A stretch of 64,000 nucleotides of DNA from an uncultured Modestobacter sp. (GTDB lineage: Bacteria; Actinomycetota; Actinomycetes; Mycobacteriales; Geodermatophilaceae): the NCBI RefSeq assembly GCF_947486615.1, contig NZ_CANKUD010000001.1, positions 310,001 to 374,000 on the forward strand, read 5' to 3'. Shown one piece after another: positions 25,252-33,403 of the stretch. Both the position numbers and the translations under genes were made by a program. Below the pieces are notes generated by a model. The model saw only the letters and a list, made by a program, of their open reading frames with translations, was not told where the DNA came from and did no database searches. Each line of letters begins with the position of its first letter. The stretch's first letter is position 1.

Positions 25252-26546
25252 TCGACCGGCTGCTGCTGCTCGGCGCGACCGGCGACCTCGCCGGCCGGTT
25301 CCTGCTGCCGGCGCTGGCCGAGCTGACCGCCGCCGGCCGGCTGCCCACCGGCCTGCAGCTGGTGGGCGCGGCCGAGCAGGACTGGGACGACGCCCGGTTC
25401 GCCGCCCACGTCGCCGCCGGGCTGGACGAGCACGCCGGTGACGTGCCGCCCGCCGCCCGGCAGCAGCTGGTCTCGGCGGCCCGCTACCGCCGGGTCGACC
25501 TGACCGACCCGGCCACCGTCAACGCGGCGGTGGGCGCCCTCGCCGGCGCCGGGCCCGTCGCGGCCTACCTGGCGCTGCCCCCGGTCCTGTTCCCCGCAGC
25601 CGTGCGCGCCCTGGGCGCCGCGGGCCTCGCGCCGGGCAGCCGGATCGCGGTGGAGAAGCCGTTCGGCCGTGACCTGGCCAGTGCGCGGTCGCTCAACGCA
25701 CTGCTGGCGGAGGCGACCGGGGGCCAGGAGCAGGCGGCGTACCGGGTCGACCACTTCCTGGGCATGCCCGCCGTGGCCGGCCTGCTCCAGCTGCGCGCGC
25801 CGCTGGCGGCACGGTGGGACGACGTGCACGTCGCGCAGGTGGACGTGGTCTGGGAGGAGACCCTGGACGCCGGCGGCCGCGCCGGGTTCTACGACCGCAC
25901 CGGCGCGCTGCGCGACGTGCTGCAGAACCACCTGGTGCAGGTGCTCACCCTGCTGGCGATGGAGCCGCCTACGACGCCGGCCGAGGCCGACCTGCACCGG
26001 GCGCGGCTGGCGCTGCTCCGGTCGGTGCGGGTACCCGACCCGGCCGACACCCGGCGGGCCCGCTACACCGCCGGGCCGGCCGGCCCGGCCTACACCGACG
26101 CGGACGGCGTCGACCCGGCGCGCGGCACCGAGACCCTGGCCGAGCTGACGCTCACCGTCGACGCCCCGCGCTGGGCCGGCACCCGGTTCGTGCTGCGCAC
26201 CGGCAAGGCGCTGGCCGCCGACCGCAAGCAGGTCGTGCTGCACCTGCGCTCCCCCACCCCGCTGGAGTGCCCGCCCGGTGTCGAGCGGCTGGACGACACC
26301 CGGCTGGCGATCGCCCTGGACGATGCAGCAACGGCGCCCGGCGGCGTCCGGGCGCCGGGTGAGCGGACCGCCTACGCCGCCGTGCTCGCCGACGTGCTGT
26401 CCGGCGGCAGCCGCACCGCGGTCAGCGCCGCCGAGGCCGAGGAGGCCTGGCGGTTCACCGACCCGGTGTCGCGGGCCTGGGCCGCCGGTGCCGTGCCGCT
26501 GCTGGAGTACCCCGCCGGCTCGGCCGGGCCGGCCCCTCGTCGCTGA
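25248..26546 (+). CDS. Divergent glucose-6-phosphate dehydrogenase-like protein
   Basis: A 432-aa member of the Zwf family, shorter than the usual 480-510. The Rossmann start is LLLLGATGDLAGRFLLPAL. EKPFG (136-140), the phosphate-site VDHFLG (167-172) and the catalytic-base region VLQNHLVQ with His228 are all present, as is LRTGKAL. However, the lysine-glutamate that normally follows DHxLG (DHYLGKE) is replaced by Met173-Pro174. That lysine contacts the substrate phosphate in characterised enzymes, so the substrate may be a different or non-phosphorylated sugar. It is coupled by a 4-bp overlap to the preceding epimerase gene. Confidence 0.85.
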   Translation: MIDRLLLLGATGDLAGRFLLPALAELTAAGRLPTGLQLVGAAEQDWDDARFAAHVAAGLDEHAGDVPPAARQQLVSAARYRRVDLTDPATVNAAVGALAGAGPVAAYLALPPVLFPAAVRALGAAGLAPGSRIAVEKPFGRDLASARSLNALLAEATGGQEQAAYRVDHFLGMPAVAGLLQLRAPLAARWDDVHVAQVDVVWEETLDAGGRAGFYDRTGALRDVLQNHLVQVLTLLAMEPPTTPAEADLHRARLALLRSVRVPDPADTRRARYTAGPAGPAYTDADGVDPARGTETLAELTLTVDAPRWAGTRFVLRTGKALAADRKQVVLHLRSPTPLECPPGVERLDDTRLAIALDDAATAPGGVRAPGERTAYAAVLADVLSGGSRTAVSAAEAEEAWRFTDPVSRAWAAGAVPLLEYPAGSAGPAPRR

Positions 26547-26552
26547 CCGCGA

Positions 26553-26587
26553 CCCCGCCGGCCGGCTCCGGCAGCCGGCCGACGGGG
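26553..26587. terminator. Terminator hairpin after the Zwf-like gene
   Basis: Fifteen-base arms (CCCCGCCGGCCGGCT and a partner with one mismatch) around a 5-nt loop, starting 7 bp after the stop. It lies in the 54-bp gap between convergent genes and can serve both. Confidence 0.65.
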
Positions 26588-26600
26588 CCGCGGGCGACTG

Positions 26601-26825
26601 TCAGCTCCACGGCGACCGGCCCTGCCGCTCCCGCCGGGCGGCGTCCAGCCGGGTGAGGGTGGCCACCCCGCGGCCGACGTCCGTGGCCAGCCGGACCGGC
26701 CCCTCGACCACCACGTCGACCCAGGTGTCGGTCCGCGGTCCGGCCGGCCGCACCTCCGACCGGCTGCCTCGCCCCAGGGTGCGGAAGACCAGGACCAGCA
26801 GGACGAGGAAGGCGAACAGCTCCAC
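26601..26825 (-). CDS. Small single-pass membrane protein, unknown
   Basis: A predicted 74-aa protein beginning VELFAFLVLLVLVFRTLGRG, which is one membrane helix followed by a basic residue. The cytoplasmic tail is predicted to be amphipathic and ends in RLDAARRERQGRSPWS. The GTG at 26825 has GGGAGC 5 nt upstream. I recognise no family. It diverges from the YciI-like gene. The reading frame is open further upstream, but that sequence is low in hydrophobicity and not convincing. Confidence 0.55.
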   Translation of the reverse strand: MELFAFLVLLVLVFRTLGRGSRSEVRPAGPRTDTWVDVVVEGPVRLATDVGRGVATLTRLDAARRERQGRSPWS

Positions 26826-27033
26826 CGGGCGCTCCCGTCGACAGGACGACGACCCCGGACGGGGCGCCGTGCCCCCAGCGTCTCTGCGCCGGAGGGCACC
26901 GGCCAGTGGCAGGCGGGACAGCGACCGCAGGAGGACTGCCATCGAGATGCGTGTGTCCTGGGAACAGCTCGTCGGCCGGAGCCGCCCGGGTCGGACGGCG
27001 ACCGCGCCCTGCGGGTGTGTGAGGGTGGCGGAC

Positions 27034-27318
27034 ATGCACCTGCTGCTGGAGTACACGCTGGCCGAGGACTACCTGGAGCGCCGGACGGCCCTGCGGTCCG
27101 ACCACCTGGCGCTGGTCCGGGCGGCGCACGAGCGGGGCGAGCTGCTGCTGGCCGGTGCCCTGCCCGACCCGTTCGACCGCGCACTGCTGGTCTGGACCGC
27201 GCCCCGCGAGGTCGTCGAGCGCTTCGTCGAGGCCGACCCCTACGTCGTCCAGGGCCTGGTCACCGGCTGGACCATCCGCCCCTGGAACGTCGTCGTGGGC
27301 GACACCCCCACCGCCTGA
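27034..27318 (+). CDS. YciI-family protein
   Basis: A 94-aa dimeric alpha/beta protein. Conserved features are HLLLEYTLAEDYLERRTALRSDHLALV with the family His-Leu near 24-25, GELLLAGALPDP, the Asp of FDRALLVWTA, and VEADPYVVQGLVTGWTIRPWNVVVG. YciI-like proteins are ferredoxin-fold and related to muconolactone isomerases, but their role is mostly unknown. I chose the ATG at 27034 because GAGGG lies 8 nt upstream; in-frame starts at 27025 and 26947 also exist. Confidence 0.85.
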   Translation: MHLLLEYTLAEDYLERRTALRSDHLALVRAAHERGELLLAGALPDPFDRALLVWTAPREVVERFVEADPYVVQGLVTGWTIRPWNVVVGDTPTA

Positions 27319-27333
27319 CCCGCCCGCCCACGC

Positions 27334-27398
27334 GGCCATGGTGGCCAACATGGCCGCCCAGGCGGGCCGGCTGCCCGGCCATGTTGGCGAACATGGCC
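27334..27398. repeat. Pair of 22-bp palindromes with a GGCCATG/CATGGCC core
   Basis: Two near-perfect palindromes, 27334-27355 and 27377-27398, with centres 43 bp apart. Each has GGCCATG at one end and CATGGCC at the other. They sit in the 95-bp gap between convergent genes, so they could terminate both, but their strong sequence similarity suggests a repeated protein-binding or mobile short element. On the minus strand the left copy includes GCCACCATGGC, which recurs before the ROK regulator and, with one change, before ligB. Confidence 0.6.
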
Positions 27399-27413
27399 GG
27401 CGGGTGAGCGGGG

Positions 27414-28019
27414 TCAGGGCAGGTGGACGGTGGTGGTGACCCGGACGACCGAGGGGTCCGGGGGGACCGAGCCGAAGCCGAAGGTGACCGGGGGCTGCAC
27501 CGGGGCCAGGCCGCCCAGCGGCTCGTCGTCCCAGGTCGCCTCGACGGCGGTGAGCCGGTGCAGGTCCTGGACGCCGTAGGACTCGCGGCGCCCGTTGCCG
27601 GCCGAGCCGGTGGTGTGCAGGCCGGTGAGCAGCTGGGCCGGCCGGTCCAGCAGCCCGACCCATGCCGGCGTCCGGGCCAGCGGGGCCGGGACGGCGCGCA
27701 GCAGCAGGCCGAGCGCGGGACGGCGGCCGACCCGGGCGGACAGCCGCAGGGGCCCGGCGCACAACGTCCAGGTCGTCCTGTCCGGGCGGGTGACCTCGAC
27801 GTCGACCAGCCGCACCTCGTCGAAGGTGTAGGTCGAGCCGACGAAGTCCGCGACCTCCTCGCTCGGGGCCAGCAGCACGCGGTGCCCCTCGGGCCGCTGC
27901 ACCATCACGTCGGAGAACGGGCCCAGCGGGGAATCCGGCCAGTGCCCGAGCACCAGCCGGGTGCCCGACGTCGTGCCGGTGCCCAGGATCCAGCCGTCGA
28001 AGCGCAGCCGCGTCGTCAC
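27414..28019 (-). CDS. Conserved hypothetical protein, acetoacetate-decarboxylase-like size
   Basis: A 201-aa soluble protein that I do not recognise with certainty. It starts VTTRLRFDGWILGTG and continues with RLVLGHWPDSPLGPFSDVM and GHRVLLAPSEEVADFVGSTY. The strand-rich pattern, length and final TFGFGSVP region suggest an all-beta lipocalin-like or decarboxylase-like fold. There is no signal peptide or membrane helix. It diverges from the secreted phytase-like gene, so the PHO-box-like repeats between them might affect both. GTG at 28019; the upstream open frame is Gly/Pro-rich and discounted. Confidence 0.65.
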   Translation of the reverse strand: MTTRLRFDGWILGTGTTSGTRLVLGHWPDSPLGPFSDVMVQRPEGHRVLLAPSEEVADFVGSTYTFDEVRLVDVEVTRPDRTTWTLCAGPLRLSARVGRRPALGLLLRAVPAPLARTPAWVGLLDRPAQLLTGLHTTGSAGNGRRESYGVQDLHRLTAVEATWDDEPLGGLAPVQPPVTFGFGSVPPDPSVVRVTTTVHLP

Positions 28020-28082
28020 CGGCCTGCAGTAGCCAGGACGGCGCCCGGCCAACCCGCCGCCGCCCGGGCGGTGACCCGGCAC

Positions 28083-28115
28083 GTTCACGGCGGCATCACA
28101 GAACGGTCACAGGGA
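28083..28115 (+). promoter_or_regulatory. PHO-box-like element: three contiguous 11-nt direct repeats
   Basis: Units GTTCACGGCGG, CATCACAGAAC and GGTCACAGGGA follow each other with exact 11-nt spacing, 73-105 bp upstream of the secreted phytase-like gene. The actinobacterial PhoP site is built from 11-nt direct repeats with a conserved GTTCA/GGTCA head, which two of the three units match well. Phosphate-starvation control of a secreted phosphoesterase-like protein would make sense. Confidence 0.55.
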
Positions 28116-28187
28116 CGCCGACCGGCGGCTGCCTCACCGCGACACGGTCAGCCGATCCGCTCCAGCGCCCGACCCAGGGAGAACCCC

Positions 28188-29429
28188 GTGCGCCGACCGT
28201 CCCGCCGTACCGCCCTGACCCTCACCGCCGCCGGTCTCCTGACCGCCGTCGCCGTCCCGGCGCTCGCCGTCCCCGCCTCCACGGTGCCCCAGGGCAACGG
28301 CACGCAGCAGGCCCAGCTGGTGGGCCGCTCCGTGCTGCCCTCGGCCACGTTCGGCGAGCAGGTGCCCTCCGGTGCCCTCGCCAGCCCCGCGAACGGCGTG
28401 ACGCCTCCGTTCGCCGCCCAGCCGATCCAGGGCTTCTCCGGCCTGCTGCGCGACGGCGAGGACTGGCTGGTGCTGGAGGACAACGGCTTCGGCACCAAGG
28501 CCAACAGCGGTGACTTCCTGCTGCGCGTGGTCAAGCTGCGGATCGACACGACCACGCAGCAGACGACGGTCCTCGACGGCGGCTTCAGCCTCTCCGACCC
28601 CGACCGGAAGCTGCCGTTCGAGCTGACCCGCAGCGACCGCCGGCTCACCGGCGCGGACCTCGACCCCGAGTCGTTCCAGCGGATGCCCGACGGCACATTC
28701 TGGATCGGCGAGGAGTTCGGCCCGAGCCTGGTGCACGTGGACGCGCAGGGCCGGGTGCTCTCGGCCCCGGTCCAGCCCGACGGCGTCCGCTCCCCCGACG
28801 CCTGGGACCTGGACGGTGCCGCCCCGACGCTCGGGTCGAGCAAGGGCTTCGAGGGCATGGCGCTCGGCGTCGACGGCCACACCCTCTACCCGATGCTCGA
28901 GGGCGCCGTCGCCGGCGACGACCCGGCCACCCGCCGGATCTACTCCTTCGACACCAACCGCGGGAAGTACACCGGCCTCAAGGCCAAGGTGAGGTTCGAG
29001 GTCCCGAACAACGCCCTGGGCGACATGGTCGCGCTGGACCAGAACCGCTTCCTGATCCTGGAGCGGGACGGCGGCCAGGGCCCGACCGCCCAGCTCAAGG
29101 CCGTGTACCTGGTCGACACCCGGGACATCGACCGGGACGGCTACGCTGACAAGCGGCTGATCGCCAACCTGATGGCCATCCCGGACCCGCAGGGCGTCGG
29201 CGGCACCGCGGGCGGGTACTTCACCTTCCCGTTCGTCACCATCGAGCAGATCGCCGTGCTCGACGACCACCACATCATCGTCGGCAACGACAACAACTAC
29301 CCGGGCTCGGCCGGGCGCACCGCCGGCGTGCCCGACGACAACGAGTACGTCGTGATCCAGCTCGACGAGGACCTCCAGGTCGACCCGGCCCTGGCCTCGA
29401 TCACCGCGCGCGGCAGCCGCACCCGCTGA
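28188..29429 (+). CDS. Secreted phytase-like (esterase-like activity of phytase) protein
   Basis: A 413-aa exported protein. The signal region RRPSRRTALTLTAAGLLTAVAVPALA has paired arginines and could use Tat or Sec, with cleavage near residue 27. The mature part is a Phytase-like beta-propeller domain, with GFSGLLRDGEDWLVLEDNGFG, DLDPESFQRMPDGTFWIGEEFGPSLVHV, KGFEGMALGVDGHTLYPMLEG and ILERDGGQGP. These acidic loops could hold calcium. It is expected to release phosphate or act as an esterase outside the cell. The GTG at 28188 follows AGGGAGA. The upstream PHO-box-like element suggests induction at low phosphate. Confidence 0.85.
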   Translation: MRRPSRRTALTLTAAGLLTAVAVPALAVPASTVPQGNGTQQAQLVGRSVLPSATFGEQVPSGALASPANGVTPPFAAQPIQGFSGLLRDGEDWLVLEDNGFGTKANSGDFLLRVVKLRIDTTTQQTTVLDGGFSLSDPDRKLPFELTRSDRRLTGADLDPESFQRMPDGTFWIGEEFGPSLVHVDAQGRVLSAPVQPDGVRSPDAWDLDGAAPTLGSSKGFEGMALGVDGHTLYPMLEGAVAGDDPATRRIYSFDTNRGKYTGLKAKVRFEVPNNALGDMVALDQNRFLILERDGGQGPTAQLKAVYLVDTRDIDRDGYADKRLIANLMAIPDPQGVGGTAGGYFTFPFVTIEQIAVLDDHHIIVGNDNNYPGSAGRTAGVPDDNEYVVIQLDEDLQVDPALASITARGSRTR

Positions 29430-29435
29430 CCCTCC

Positions 29436-29469
29436 GCCGTCCGGTCCCGGGCTCCCGGGACCGGACGGC
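29436..29469. terminator. Bidirectional terminator hairpin
   Basis: Perfect 16-base arms (GCCGTCCGGTCCCGGG and its complement) with a minimal loop. It lies 7 bp after the phytase-like stop and 7 bp before the stop of the convergent FAD oxidase gene. Confidence 0.8.
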
Positions 29470-29475
29470 GCCGGC

Positions 29476-30900
29476 TCATCCCGCCGGGAGCACCTTGCCG
29501 GGGTTCATCAGCCCGGCCGGGTCGAGCAGGGCCTTCACCCCGCGCATCAGCTCCAGCTCCAGCGGGTCCTCGTAGTCGGCGAGCAGGTCGCGCTTGGCCA
29601 CCCCGATGCCGTGCTCGGCGCTGATGCTGCCGGCGAACGACGCCGTGGAGTCGTAGACGACCCGGGCCAGCTCGTCGGCGCGGGCCCGGAAGGCGTCGTC
29701 GTCGGAGCCCACCGGCTTGCTCAGGTTGTAGTGCAGGTTGCCGTCGCCGACATGCCCGTAGGCGACCACCCGGATGCCGGGGACGGCGGCCGCCAGCGCC
29801 CGGTCGGTCCGCTCGACGAAGTCGGGGATGGAGCTGACCGGCACGGTGACGTCGTGCTTGAGGCTCGGCCCCTCGGAGTTCTGCGCCTCCGAGATCCCCT
29901 CCCGCAGCGCCCACAGCGCCGCGACCTGCGCCGAGCCGGAGGCGATCACCGCGTCCAGGGCGAGGTCCCGCTCGAACGCCTCCCCCAGCCCGGTCTCCAG
30001 CACCTCGGCGAGGCCGGCGTCGGGCAGGGTGTCGCTGAGCTCGACCAGGGCGTACCAGGGGTGCGGCTGCGCGAACGGGTCACGCACCCCGGCCGCGTGC
30101 GCGAGCACGAACTCCACGCTCTGCCGGCTCATCACCTCGAACCCGGTCAGCCGGTCGCCGGCCAGGGCGCGCACCACCTCGATCAGCTCGACGGCGGCCG
30201 CCGGCCCGGGCAGCGCCACCCAGGCGGTGGCCCGGCTCCGGACGGCGGGGAACAGCTTCAGCACCGCGGCGGTGATCACCCCGAGGGTGCCCTCGGCGCC
30301 GACGAACAGGTGCTTGAGGTCGTAGCCGGTGTTGTCCTTGCGCAGGCCGCGCAGCCCGTGCCACACCCGGCCGTCGGGCAGCACGACCTCCAGGCCCAGC
30401 ACCAGGTCGCGCATGGTGCCGTAGCGGAGCACCGCGGTGCCGCCGGCGTTGGTGGCCAACGTGCCGCCGATCGTGGCGCTGCCCTCCGAGCCCAGCGACA
30501 GCGGGAACAGCCGGCCGGCCGCGGCCGCCGCCTCCTGCACCGTCTGCAGCACTGCGCCGGCCTCCACGGTGATCGTCTGGTTCGCGGCGTCGAGCTCGTG
30601 CACCCGCCGCATCCGGCCGAGCGAGAGCACCACCTGCCGGCCCGAGGCGTCGGGCACCGCACCGCCGCAGAGGCCGGTGTTGCCGCCCTGCGGGACGACG
30701 GCGACCCCGGCGTCCCGGCAGAGCCGCAGCACCTCGGCCACCTCCTCGGTGCTGCCCGGTCGCACCACGGCGGCCGCCGCACCGCGGTAGGCGCCCCGCC
30801 AGTCGACGAGGTAGCTGCGCAGCTGGTCGGCGTCGGTGACCAGCCCGGCCGGTCCGACGGCCGCGCGCAGCGCCGGGAGCAGGGACTCGGTGGCGGTCAT
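29476..30900 (-). CDS. FAD-linked D-2-hydroxyacid dehydrogenase (GlcD/D-lactate/D-2-hydroxyglutarate type)
   Basis: A 474-aa protein with an N-terminal FAD_binding_4 domain (VVPQGGNTGLCGGAVP, PLSLGSEGSATIGGTLATNAGG, VGAEGTLGVITAAVLKLFP) and a C-terminal FAD-oxidase domain with the metal-binding histidines in VVAYGHVGDGNLHYNLS and SISAEHGIGVAKRDLL. This class oxidises D-lactate, glycolate or D-2-hydroxyglutarate to the keto acid with electrons to quinone or a carrier. Its ATG overlaps the stop of mqo (ATGA), so the two are coupled and probably feed electrons from 2-hydroxy acids to the respiratory chain. Confidence 0.9.
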   Translation of the reverse strand: MTATESLLPALRAAVGPAGLVTDADQLRSYLVDWRGAYRGAAAAVVRPGSTEEVAEVLRLCRDAGVAVVPQGGNTGLCGGAVPDASGRQVVLSLGRMRRVHELDAANQTITVEAGAVLQTVQEAAAAAGRLFPLSLGSEGSATIGGTLATNAGGTAVLRYGTMRDLVLGLEVVLPDGRVWHGLRGLRKDNTGYDLKHLFVGAEGTLGVITAAVLKLFPAVRSRATAWVALPGPAAAVELIEVVRALAGDRLTGFEVMSRQSVEFVLAHAAGVRDPFAQPHPWYALVELSDTLPDAGLAEVLETGLGEAFERDLALDAVIASGSAQVAALWALREGISEAQNSEGPSLKHDVTVPVSSIPDFVERTDRALAAAVPGIRVVAYGHVGDGNLHYNLSKPVGSDDDAFRARADELARVVYDSTASFAGSISAEHGIGVAKRDLLADYEDPLELELMRGVKALLDPAGLMNPGKVLPAG

Positions 30901-32402
30901 GCGGGTTCCTCTCCGGGGACGGCGGGGGTCAGCTGCAGCACCGTGCGGGCGTGCGCCACGGTGGCGGCGAGCCGTCCGGCGTCCCAGCCGCGGACGGTGC
31001 CGGCCGCAGGGGCGAGCTGCTCCAGCCGCGGTGCCCACCCCGCCATCCGCCCCGGGAAGCTGGCCGCCAGCACGTCGACCATCGTCGCCGCGGCGGTCGA
31101 GGCACCCGGCGAGGCACCGAGCAGCGCGGCCAGCGAGCCGCCGGCCGAGGTCAGCAGCTCGGTGCCGAAGCCGACCATGCTGCCGCGGCCGTCGGCGGTC
31201 TTGAGCACCTGGACCCGCTGGCCGGCGGTGATCAGCTCCCAGTCCTCGGCGCGCACCGAGGGCACGAACTCCGCGAGTGCGGCGATCTTGTCCTCACCTG
31301 TCTGCCGCAGCTGGCGCACCAGGTAGGCCATCAGGCTGCGGTTGTCCCGGGCCGCGGCCAGCAGGGTGGGCAGGTTGCCCCGCCGCACCGAGCGCACCAG
31401 GTCGGTGAGCCGGCCCTGGGTGAGGAACCGCGGGGAGAACGCGGCGAACGGGCCGAAGAGCAGGTGCTCCCGGCCGTCGACCACCCGGCGGTCCAGGTGC
31501 GGCACCGAGATCGGCGGCGCGCCCGGTGCGGCGTGGCCGTAGAGCTTGGCGTCGTGCGCGGCCACCAGCTCCGGGCGGTCGGTGCGCAGGAACTGGCCGC
31601 TGATCGGGAAGACGCCGTGGCTGCGCACCTCGGGCACCCGGGCCGACTGCAGCAGCGGCAGCGTGCCACCACCGGCGCCGACGAAGACGTAGGGCGTGCG
31701 CAGCCGGCGGCGCGCCCCGGTGGCCCGGTCCCGGACGTCGACGTGCCACCGGTCGCCGTGCCGGCGCAGCGCCCGCACCTCCTGGCCGAACCGCACGTCG
31801 GCGCCGCGGCCGGCCAGCACCTCCAGCAGCCGGCGGGTGAGCACCCCGAAGTCGACGTCGGTGCCCTGCGCCGAGCGGGTGGCGGCCACCGGCTCACCGG
31901 CCGGCCGCTGGTCGAACACCAGCGGCAGCCACCGGGCGAGCACCGCGGGGTCGTCGGAGAACTCCTGGCCGGCGAAGAGCGGATGGTCTCGCAGCGCCTC
32001 CCAGCGGGCCCGCAGGTAGGCCACCCCATCGGCACCCCGACCGAAGCCCATGTGCGGCACCGAGCGGATGAAGTCCCCCGGTGCCCCGAGCAGTCCGCGC
32101 TCGACCAGCTGCGCCCACAGGTGCAGCGAGGTCAGCCACTGCTCGCCGATCTGGACGGCGCTGGTCGGGTCGACGCTGCCGTCGGGGCGGCGCGGGGTGT
32201 AGTTGAACTCGCAGAGCCCGGCGTGCCCGGTGCCGGCGTTGTTCCAGGCGCTGGAGCTCTCCAGCCCGGCGGCGTCCAGCCGCTCGACGACGGTGATCGT
32301 CCAGCCGGGCTCCAGCTCGCTGAGCAGCACCCCCAGGGTCGCGCTCATCACCCCGCCGCCGATCAGGACGACGTCCCGCTCCTCCGTGCTCGTGCCGCTC
32401 AC
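30897..32402 (-). CDS. mqo: Malate:quinone oxidoreductase
   Basis: A 501-aa FAD enzyme that oxidises L-malate to oxaloacetate and reduces quinone at the inner membrane face. Landmarks are DVVLIGGGVMSATLGVLLSEL, SSAWNNAGTGHAGLCEFNYTP, DVDFGVLTRRLLEVLAGRGADV, VFVGAGGGTLPLLQSARVPE, FPISGQFLRT, HLLFGPFAAFSPRFL and GTELLTSAGGSLAALLGASPGAS. All are characteristic and the length matches. The GTG at 32402 has GGTGGAG upstream; further upstream starts are weaker. It is coupled to the D-2-hydroxyacid dehydrogenase and follows an AEC carrier that could import malate. Confidence 0.95.
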   Translation of the reverse strand: MSGTSTEERDVVLIGGGVMSATLGVLLSELEPGWTITVVERLDAAGLESSSAWNNAGTGHAGLCEFNYTPRRPDGSVDPTSAVQIGEQWLTSLHLWAQLVERGLLGAPGDFIRSVPHMGFGRGADGVAYLRARWEALRDHPLFAGQEFSDDPAVLARWLPLVFDQRPAGEPVAATRSAQGTDVDFGVLTRRLLEVLAGRGADVRFGQEVRALRRHGDRWHVDVRDRATGARRRLRTPYVFVGAGGGTLPLLQSARVPEVRSHGVFPISGQFLRTDRPELVAAHDAKLYGHAAPGAPPISVPHLDRRVVDGREHLLFGPFAAFSPRFLTQGRLTDLVRSVRRGNLPTLLAAARDNRSLMAYLVRQLRQTGEDKIAALAEFVPSVRAEDWELITAGQRVQVLKTADGRGSMVGFGTELLTSAGGSLAALLGASPGASTAAATMVDVLAASFPGRMAGWAPRLEQLAPAAGTVRGWDAGRLAATVAHARTVLQLTPAVPGEEPA

Positions 32403-32460
32403 CGCTCCACCTCTCGTCTCGCTGCCCGTCACCTGCGTTCCCGTCACCCCAGGACCACCG

Positions 32461-33390
32461 TCACCCCAGGACCACCGCCACCCCGACCAGCACCGGGACC
32501 GACAGCACCGTGGTCAGCAGGACGACGTCCCGGGCCAGCGCGGTGCCGCGGTCGTAGGCGGTGGCGTAGACGAACACGTTCTGCGCGGTGGGCAGCGCGG
32601 AGGTGAGGGTGACCGCGAGCAGCGGCACCCCCGACAGGTCGACCACCCACCGGCCCAGCAGGTAGGCCAGCGCGGGCTGGCCGAGGGTCTTCAGCGCGAC
32701 CGCCAGCCACACCTGACCGCGCCCGTCCCCGGTGGCCGGCCGCGGCGCACCGCGCAGGCCGGAGCCGAAGGCCAGCAGCGCGGCCGGGACGGCGAGGGCG
32801 GCGAGCAGCTCGACCGGCCGCAGCACCAGCGCCGGCAGCCGCAGTCCGGTCTCGGCCAGCAGCAGCCCGAGCACGCAGCCGAGCACCACCGGGGTGCGCA
32901 CCGGCTGGGTGAGCACCCGCCATCGCGACGGCGCGTCCTCGGCCGGCCCGCGGGACCCGGCCAGCACCGACAGCCCGACCGGGGCCATCACCAGCACCTG
33001 GAACAGCAGCACCGGGGCGACGTAGGAGGCGTCGCCCAGCACGTACACCGCGATCGGGATGCCGAGGTTGCCGGCGTTGACGTAGCCCGACGCCAGCGCG
33101 CCGGTGGCCAGCTGTGCCGGGCGCAGCCGCCACCACCAGCGGGCCAGCCCGGCGAAGAGCAGCCCGGTGAGCAGCGCGCTGCCGCCGGTGGCCACCAGGG
33201 CCGCGGTGAGCAGGGTGGCCGGGTCCGCGTCGGCCAGGGTGAGCAGCAGCAGCGCCGGGGTGGCGACGTAGTAGGACAGCCGGGAGAGCACCCCGGTGGC
33301 GCCCTCGCCCAGCACGCCGGTGCGGGCGGTGACCCAGCCGACGGCGATGACCGCGGCGAGGGCGGCGAACCCGCCCAGCACCGCGCTCAC
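32461..33390 (-). CDS. AEC-family transporter (malate/auxin-efflux-type permease)
   Basis: A 309-aa membrane protein with about ten helices in two inverted halves. It starts SAVLGGFAALAAVIAVGWVTARTG and has SRLSYYVATPALLLLTLA and ASGYVNAGNLGIPIAVYVLGD. The NxxNxGIP-type crossover motif (YVNAGNLGIP) and a second one near the C-terminus (SALPTAQNVFVYATAYD) define the family. Bacterial AEC carriers move malate, malonate or lactate. Its place upstream of mqo on the same strand supports a C4-dicarboxylate role. GTG at 33390. Confidence 0.88.
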   Translation of the reverse strand: MSAVLGGFAALAAVIAVGWVTARTGVLGEGATGVLSRLSYYVATPALLLLTLADADPATLLTAALVATGGSALLTGLLFAGLARWWWRLRPAQLATGALASGYVNAGNLGIPIAVYVLGDASYVAPVLLFQVLVMAPVGLSVLAGSRGPAEDAPSRWRVLTQPVRTPVVLGCVLGLLLAETGLRLPALVLRPVELLAALAVPAALLAFGSGLRGAPRPATGDGRGQVWLAVALKTLGQPALAYLLGRWVVDLSGVPLLAVTLTSALPTAQNVFVYATAYDRGTALARDVVLLTTVLSVPVLVGVAVVLG

Positions 33391-33403
33391 GCGGTCCCGG
33401 CCG

